A stretch of 17,455 bases of DNA. Origin: Acidimicrobiaceae bacterium. Lineage in GTDB: Bacteria; Actinomycetota; Acidimicrobiia; Acidimicrobiales; Acidimicrobiaceae. Numbering within the stretch: position 1 is the first letter of the stretch; every line of letters begins with the position of its first letter. The position numbers were made by a program, and so were the translations under genes. The notes under the pieces are model-generated. The model had not been told where the DNA came from. It saw only the letters and a list, made by a program, of their open reading frames with translations, and searched no databases. The stretch spans positions 1 to 17,455 of the forward strand of contig JABEUP010000101.1 in NCBI GenBank assembly GCA_013044365.1. The letters run 5' to 3'. Below, one piece after another: positions 14,102-17,455 of this stretch.

Positions 14102-15439
14102 ATGACAACCTCGCTTTTGACAGACCTATATGAATTAACAATGTTGGAAGCTAGCCTTCAATCCGGCGTTTCCTCCAGGGGAAGCTCTTTTGAGGTGTTC
14201 ACCCGATCTTTACCAGCGGGCCGTCGCTACGGGGTGGTAGCAGGCATCGCGAGAGTAGTCGAGGCTATTTCCAACTTCAAATTCAACGAAGACGATCTTG
14301 AGTACCTCGAAACGACAAAGCATCTAAACAAGGAGACCTTGAAATATCTGTCGAATTTTAGATTCTCCGGTAATATCTGGTCATATGAGGAGGGGGAGGC
14401 ATATTTCCCGTACTCTCCGATAATGAGAGTCGAAGCACCTTTCGCCGAAGCCATCCTCCTGGAAACTATCGTCCTCTCGATTTTGAATTTTGACTCAGCA
14501 GTTGCTTCGGCGGGAGCAAGAATGGTCTCAGCCGCCGGTACGCGGCGAGTAGTAGAAATGGGTTCTAGGCGCACCCACGAATATGCCGCAATCGCTGCGG
14601 CGCGGGCCGCCTTTATCGTAGGATTTGCGGCAACCTCAAACCTTAAAGCAGGTCAGATTTATGGAATTCCTACCGCTGGCACTGTTGCACACGCATTCAT
14701 GATGGCACATGATGACGAAAGAGCCGCCTTCACCGCACAAATCCTGGCACAGGGACCCGCTACAACGGTATTAGTCGATACCTATAACATTGAAAACGCC
14801 ATCAAAGAGGTCATCTCCATAGCTGGAACATCGCTTGGAGCGATCCGGATTGATTCCGGAGATCCGGCTAAAGAATCTCGAACAGCCAGAGCCTTGTTAG
14901 ATATCCTCGGAGCAACGAAGACCCAAATTGTGATATCCGGAGACCTTGACGAATTCAGCATCAATGAATTATCCCATGAACCGATTGATGGATTCGGCGT
15001 TGGAACCAGACTGGTTACTGGATCAGGAGCTCCAACCGCGAACTTTGTCTACAAGATTGTGGCAATCGACAAAGGCCACGGATTGGAACCAGTTACCAAA
15101 CTCTCAGCCGCCAAAGTGACACTTGGAGGAAGAAAGTTCCCGTGGCGTGTTCTTGATTCCAATGGCAAAGCAGTCATGGAGTATCTGGAATCTATTGGCT
15201 CGCCAGAGACATCGGTGGAGATCCCGGAACTCGAAACCAAGAAATTGAGACCGTTGCAAAGACAAATAATTCGTGATGGCGAGCCGGAGCTGAAGACCCA
15301 GCTCAAGGACATCAGGATTTTTCACCAAGACTCCTTGAACGAACTAGACGAATCAGCAAGAGATCTTGCTTCTGGACAATCATCGCTAGATACGGTACTT
15401 CGCGACTCGCGAGGGCATCTAATCAAAGCCTCAAATTAG
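14102..15439 (+). CDS. pncB: Nicotinate phosphoribosyltransferase
   Basis: This enzyme joins nicotinate and PRPP, with ATP, to give nicotinate mononucleotide in the Preiss-Handler salvage route to NAD. Its 445 residues fit the family. It opens with the typical LLTDLYELTM (5-14). Further landmarks are FEVFTRSLPAGRRYGVVAG (30-48), GSRRTHEYAA (154-163), AATSNLKAG (176-184), GTVAHAF with His197 as the phosphorylated histidine (193-199), LVDTYN (224-229) and IRIDSGD (248-254) for PRPP binding, then GFGVGTRLVTG. No key residue appears to be missing. It begins 31 bases after the lgt-like gene with only a weak AAGAAG upstream, so it is probably translated from the shared message. The palindrome at 13231-13243 may control both. 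Cytoplasmic. Confidence 0.95.
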   Translation: MTTSLLTDLYELTMLEASLQSGVSSRGSSFEVFTRSLPAGRRYGVVAGIARVVEAISNFKFNEDDLEYLETTKHLNKETLKYLSNFRFSGNIWSYEEGEAYFPYSPIMRVEAPFAEAILLETIVLSILNFDSAVASAGARMVSAAGTRRVVEMGSRRTHEYAAIAAARAAFIVGFAATSNLKAGQIYGIPTAGTVAHAFMMAHDDERAAFTAQILAQGPATTVLVDTYNIENAIKEVISIAGTSLGAIRIDSGDPAKESRTARALLDILGATKTQIVISGDLDEFSINELSHEPIDGFGVGTRLVTGSGAPTANFVYKIVAIDKGHGLEPVTKLSAAKVTLGGRKFPWRVLDSNGKAVMEYLESIGSPETSVEIPELETKKLRPLQRQIIRDGEPELKTQLKDIRIFHQDSLNELDESARDLASGQSSLDTVLRDSRGHLIKASN

Positions 15440-15725
15440 GACTTACAGCGGAATACCTGTTGTGAAATACTCACAAATTGCAACTCGAACCAAATAAAAG
15501 TGACGTCGCTGTATATTTCCGATTCAGTCCCTCGCACATCTCTTTACATCCGGTTGTTGATTCCAGAGTCCACATAGCCGTTTGTCGATGGCTCTATACG
15601 CAATTGACAATTATTCAGATGACTACTAACCAAAAGATAAGTTTGAGTGTCCATCCAGCGCTACCGAAGTCTTCTCCAAGATTAATCGTAAACTTCTTGT
15701 CGTTACCACCTCTTGAAAGAACTGG
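15440..15725. other. Intergenic stretch without a convincing gene
   Basis: The stretch lies between the convergent pncB and serine-hydrolase genes. A plus-strand frame from TTG 15478 to 15729 has no Shine-Dalgarno, no recognisable motif and runs into the 3' end of the opposing gene, so I do not call it. TTGTGA (15460-15465) and TCACAA (15471-15476) form a 6-bp inverted repeat with a 5-base loop just after pncB. It may be a weak terminator, as no T run follows. Confidence 0.4.
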
Positions 15726-16616
15726 TTAATAGGATTCAATCACAAAATCTGAAAGAACTGGCCAGCATTGCTGAGCCCAGGGACCGAAGTCTCGATCCGT
15801 CAACACTCCAACTGCAAGTTGGACGCTCGGGTCAATCCAAAGGAAAGTTCCCGACGCGCCAAAATGCCCATAGGTGGCCGGGGAGTTTGACCTCGAAGTC
15901 CAATGCGGAAACTTATCGCCTCTGATCTCTAATCCAAGACCCCAAGGATTACGTGGCATATCACCAAACCCGGGCAGTATTCCCGGAAGATCTGGCAGGT
16001 ACGGCGTCTTCGCCCGACTCAGCAAATCATTGTCCAAATAGGGGGTACCGGAATACAATGCCGTCGCTAGTCCAATAAGATCGTTGAGACTACCGAGAAT
16101 TCCAGCAGCCGCGCCACTTCTACCAGCATGAGGCCAAAAGTCCCCGCTTACGCTCGCGGTCTCCATTCCCGCGACCCGGAACAACACATCAGCCAAATAA
16201 TCCTTAAACTGAATTTTCGAAATAATCTCAAACTCTGTAGCAAGCAACTCAAATCCGATATTTGAATATATCCTCTTCGTCCTGGCAGGAACAACTAACT
16301 TTTGATTAAAAATATCCCTTGACAAATCAATATCAGTTGCCAGACCTGACGCATGCGCAAGAACATCACTAACTATAGACCCGTTGGTTAGCTTCTCATC
16401 CAGGCCGAATACCCCCTCAGTCACTGCTGATAATAACCCCAACGAACTCGCAAGCTTGCTCACAGATGCCCACCTAAATAGAAGTCCCTGATCCCCGACA
16501 ATATCGACCGATCCAGACCTAAAGTTCAGAACGAAGCAAGAGCAATTGTTGACGGGCCACTCTTCGATCCGCTCCGCCAGTCCACTGTGGCGATCAAACA
16601 CCTGTCTCCCAATCAT
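15726..16616 (-). CDS. Beta-lactamase-fold serine hydrolase, cytoplasmic
   Basis: This 296-residue protein belongs to the class C beta-lactamase/penicillin-binding-protein superfamily. The catalytic SxxK is SVSK (Ser51, Lys54) within WASVSKLASS. The second motif YxN is YSN (117-119). The third element is HFGASG (251-256), where most esterase-type members have HxG in place of KTG. The LAHASG at 87-92 is also typical. It has no signal peptide or lipobox, so unlike true beta-lactamases it should act in the cytoplasm. An esterase or amidase role is more likely than antibiotic resistance. The start ATG has no Shine-Dalgarno. CATGAT, an imperfect -10, ends 6 bases upstream, and the 13-mer at 16652-16664 lies just behind the -35 position. 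Family certain, substrate unknown. Confidence 0.88.
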   Translation of the reverse strand: MIGRQVFDRHSGLAERIEEWPVNNCSCFVLNFRSGSVDIVGDQGLLFRWASVSKLASSLGLLSAVTEGVFGLDEKLTNGSIVSDVLAHASGLATDIDLSRDIFNQKLVVPARTKRIYSNIGFELLATEFEIISKIQFKDYLADVLFRVAGMETASVSGDFWPHAGRSGAAAGILGSLNDLIGLATALYSGTPYLDNDLLSRAKTPYLPDLPGILPGFGDMPRNPWGLGLEIRGDKFPHWTSRSNSPATYGHFGASGTFLWIDPSVQLAVGVLTDRDFGPWAQQCWPVLSDFVIESY

Positions 16617-16651
16617 CAGACAATCATGTACCTAGAGCGGTGTGGGCTAGC

Positions 16652-16664
16652 GACAAAACTAGTC
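16652..16664 (-). repeat. 13-bp element upstream of the serine hydrolase (copy 2 of 2)
   Basis: Identical to the element at 9950-9962 (GACTAGTTTTGTC on the minus strand) and at almost the same distance (36 versus 39 bases) from a minus-strand start codon. It would lie immediately upstream of the -35 position of the CATGAT promoter. Confidence 0.35.
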
Positions 16665-16711
16665 TCACCTGCGCATTCTAGCCTGCTTATAGATAGTGTT
16701 CCCAGCTTAGA

Positions 16712-16730
16712 CTTCTGGAAATCCCAGAAG
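16712..16730. repeat. 7-bp stem hairpin downstream of the IS630-type fragment
   Basis: CTTCTGG (16712-16718) and CCAGAAG (16724-16730) pair perfectly around five bases. It lies between the transposase fragment and the serine hydrolase gene. No T run follows on either strand, so a terminator role is only possible. Confidence 0.35.
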
Positions 16731-16787
16731 GATTAGTAGAAATACATAGTTGTGGCCATTCGACAATTTCTGCAATGACTCAGCCGA

Positions 16788-17063
16788 TTAAATAATAGAA
16801 CCCTCAGGCCTGCCAACTCTAGGGCGGTCCTTCAGGCCATCCAGGCCTTGTTCAAAGAAACGCTTTCTCCACTTGGAAACGATTTCCCTATGGGTGTCCA
16901 GGCGTGAAGCGATCTCGTCATTTCTAAGACCCTCAGCAGCCATCAGCACTATCTTGGCACGTATAACATCACAATACGGTGACGTATAACGGCGAGCCAT
17001 TTCTTCCAGCTCACTGCGTTGATCTGGCGTGAGATTCAGTAGGTATGGGCTTTTTCTCGTCAT
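16788..17063 (-). CDS. IS630-type transposase N-terminal fragment (helix-turn-helix only)
   Basis: The reading frame gives 91 residues from the ATG at 17063. It has the helix-turn-helix architecture of IS630/Tc1-mariner transposases: CDVIRAKIVLMAAEGLRNDEIA then VSKWRKRFFEQGLDGLKDRPRVGRP, the last block being the standard linker of this family. In complete elements this leads into a DDE catalytic domain (total about 330-370 residues). Here a stop follows eight codons after the linker begins, and the 171 bases to the next gene hold no DDE-like sequence. It is either a decayed insertion sequence or an orphan DNA-binding protein. I prefer the ATG at 17063 (GGAG about 7 bases upstream) over the one at 17075, which overlaps a TATAAT box (17074-17079). 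It is divergent from the recombinase-like gene across the inverted repeat. Confidence 0.75.
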   Translation of the reverse strand: MTRKSPYLLNLTPDQRSELEEMARRYTSPYCDVIRAKIVLMAAEGLRNDEIASRLDTHREIVSKWRKRFFEQGLDGLKDRPRVGRPEGSII

Positions 17064-17100
17064 TACAATCTCCATTATATGTTATAAACAGACCAGCGAA

Positions 17101-17150
17101 ACGCCAACTTATGTGATAATATATACGTGATCGTATTTAGTAGTTGGCGT
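17101..17150. repeat. 50-bp inverted-repeat region with inner palindrome
   Basis: ACGCCAACT (17101-17109) and AGTTGGCGT (17142-17150) are perfect 9-bp inverted repeats. Between them, ATACG-TGAT-CGTAT (17123-17136) is a second palindrome that extends imperfectly to 17118-17141 (8 of 10 pairs per arm). The region lies between a transposase helix-turn-helix fragment and a divergent recombinase-like gene. It could be an operator, a transposon end or a recombination site. TTGGCG in the left arm, read on the minus strand, could be a -35 for the fragment gene (17 bases before TAACAT). Confidence 0.55.
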
Positions 17151-17182
17151 AATTGTGACAGCTCGTGCGTGAATTCCTCTTT

Positions 17183-17455
17183 ATGGTAGAGAGATGCGGG
17201 GTGGAAACAACAGAACTTGGTGGCAGAGCAGAATCGATACTAAGAGGGGTTGCCCGTTTCTGCTCTAACAACGGGCTTGGCGGTGATCCCTCCGTCCTCA
17301 GCAGCCCAGAGATAATAGAGGCCTATTTGATAAAAGGTTTGGCGGACCGGGCTTCTTCCACCAAAGGAACATACCGCTGGGCACTGGGTAGAATCTTGGA
17401 GGTTGGCCTTGGAGACGGCCTTTCATTCCGGGGCTCTATAGCCGCCAGGCCGTAC
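17183..17455 (+). CDS. Recombinase/integrase-like protein, N-terminal part, cut by window end
   Basis: The frame is open from at least 17165 (GTG) to the last base, giving 91 residues from the ATG at 17183. The visible part is helical, with SSPEIIEAYLIKGLADRASSTKGTYRWALGRILE at about residues 41-74 (split here for reference: SSPEIIEAYLIKGL, then STKGTYRWALGRIL). This resembles the SAM-like core-binding domain of tyrosine recombinases and of integrase-like proteins found on actinobacterial mobile elements. The catalytic domain lies outside the window, so the family is only suggested. The start is ambiguous: GTG 17165, ATG 17183 or GTG 17201, the last having AGAGAGA 6 bases upstream. Codon use and composition look like the rest of the window. 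It reads away from the inverted-repeat region at 17101-17150. Confidence 0.5.
   Translation, partial: MVERCGVETTELGGRAESILRGVARFCSNNGLGGDPSVLSSPEIIEAYLIKGLADRASSTKGTYRWALGRILEVGLGDGLSFRGSIAARPY

Noticed and set aside
15460..15476. CRP-like site TGTGA...TCACA downstream of pncB
   Set aside because: The spacer is 5 bases, not 6, and it lies between the ends of convergent genes, not in a promoter.
15478..15729. 83-codon frame between pncB and the serine hydrolase gene
   Set aside because: It has a TTG start, no ribosome site and no motif, and it overlaps the end of the opposing real gene.

Overview
This window looks like chromosomal DNA of an actinobacterium with roughly balanced base composition. 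Acidimicrobiia (Acidithrix/Ferrimicrobium-like) is my best guess. That placement rests on protein style (DUF6941-type and DUF885-type proteins, a coiled-coil NlpC/P60 protein, a short MaoC mesaconyl-CoA hydratase) and on many apparently leaderless genes with a TAnnnT -10 box 6-8 bases before the start codon. It is an inference; no rRNA or other taxonomic marker is present.

Left third (1-5534): three genes fit consecutive late steps of the ethylmalonyl-CoA pathway of acetyl-CoA assimilation. A methylsuccinyl-CoA dehydrogenase (mcd-like, 2001-3590, +) would make mesaconyl-CoA, a MaoC hydratase (277-789, -) would make beta-methylmalyl-CoA, and a CitE-like malyl-CoA/beta-methylmalyl-CoA lyase (4596-5534, -) would split it into glyoxylate and propionyl-CoA. 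Between them lie a DUF6941-like protein cotranscribed with the hydratase, a short SAM methyltransferase read divergently, and a membrane protein of unknown function. A 10-bp-stem terminator separates the convergent membrane protein and lyase genes. The pathway's signature genes, crotonyl-CoA carboxylase/reductase and ethylmalonyl-CoA mutase, are not in this window.

Middle (5602-9911, all minus strand): class II fumarase, an unrecognised 244-aa protein, a dienelactone-hydrolase-family enzyme and a DUF885 putative metallopeptidase lead toward the lyase gene. Several have their own leaderless promoters, so this is a co-directional neighbourhood rather than one proven operon. Fumarase would feed C4 acids from the glyoxylate arm into the TCA cycle.

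Right third (10190-15439): a secreted NlpC/P60 peptidoglycan hydrolase, a PIG3-type quinone oxidoreductase, a convergent SDR dehydrogenase, and a two-gene unit made of a divergent Lgt-like membrane protein and nicotinate phosphoribosyltransferase. A perfect 13-bp palindrome sits at the presumed transcription start of that unit.

Right edge (15440-17455): a sparser, accessory-looking stretch with a cytoplasmic beta-lactamase-fold serine hydrolase, a truncated IS630-type transposase helix-turn-helix fragment, a 50-bp region bounded by 9-bp inverted repeats with an inner palindrome, and the beginning of a recombinase-like gene cut by the window end.

Most notable observations: the split ethylmalonyl-CoA gene set, the repeated leaderless promoter geometry (including a symmetric shared -10 for a divergent pair), an Lgt homologue lacking expected catalytic residues, and the inverted-repeat region beside the recombinase-like gene.
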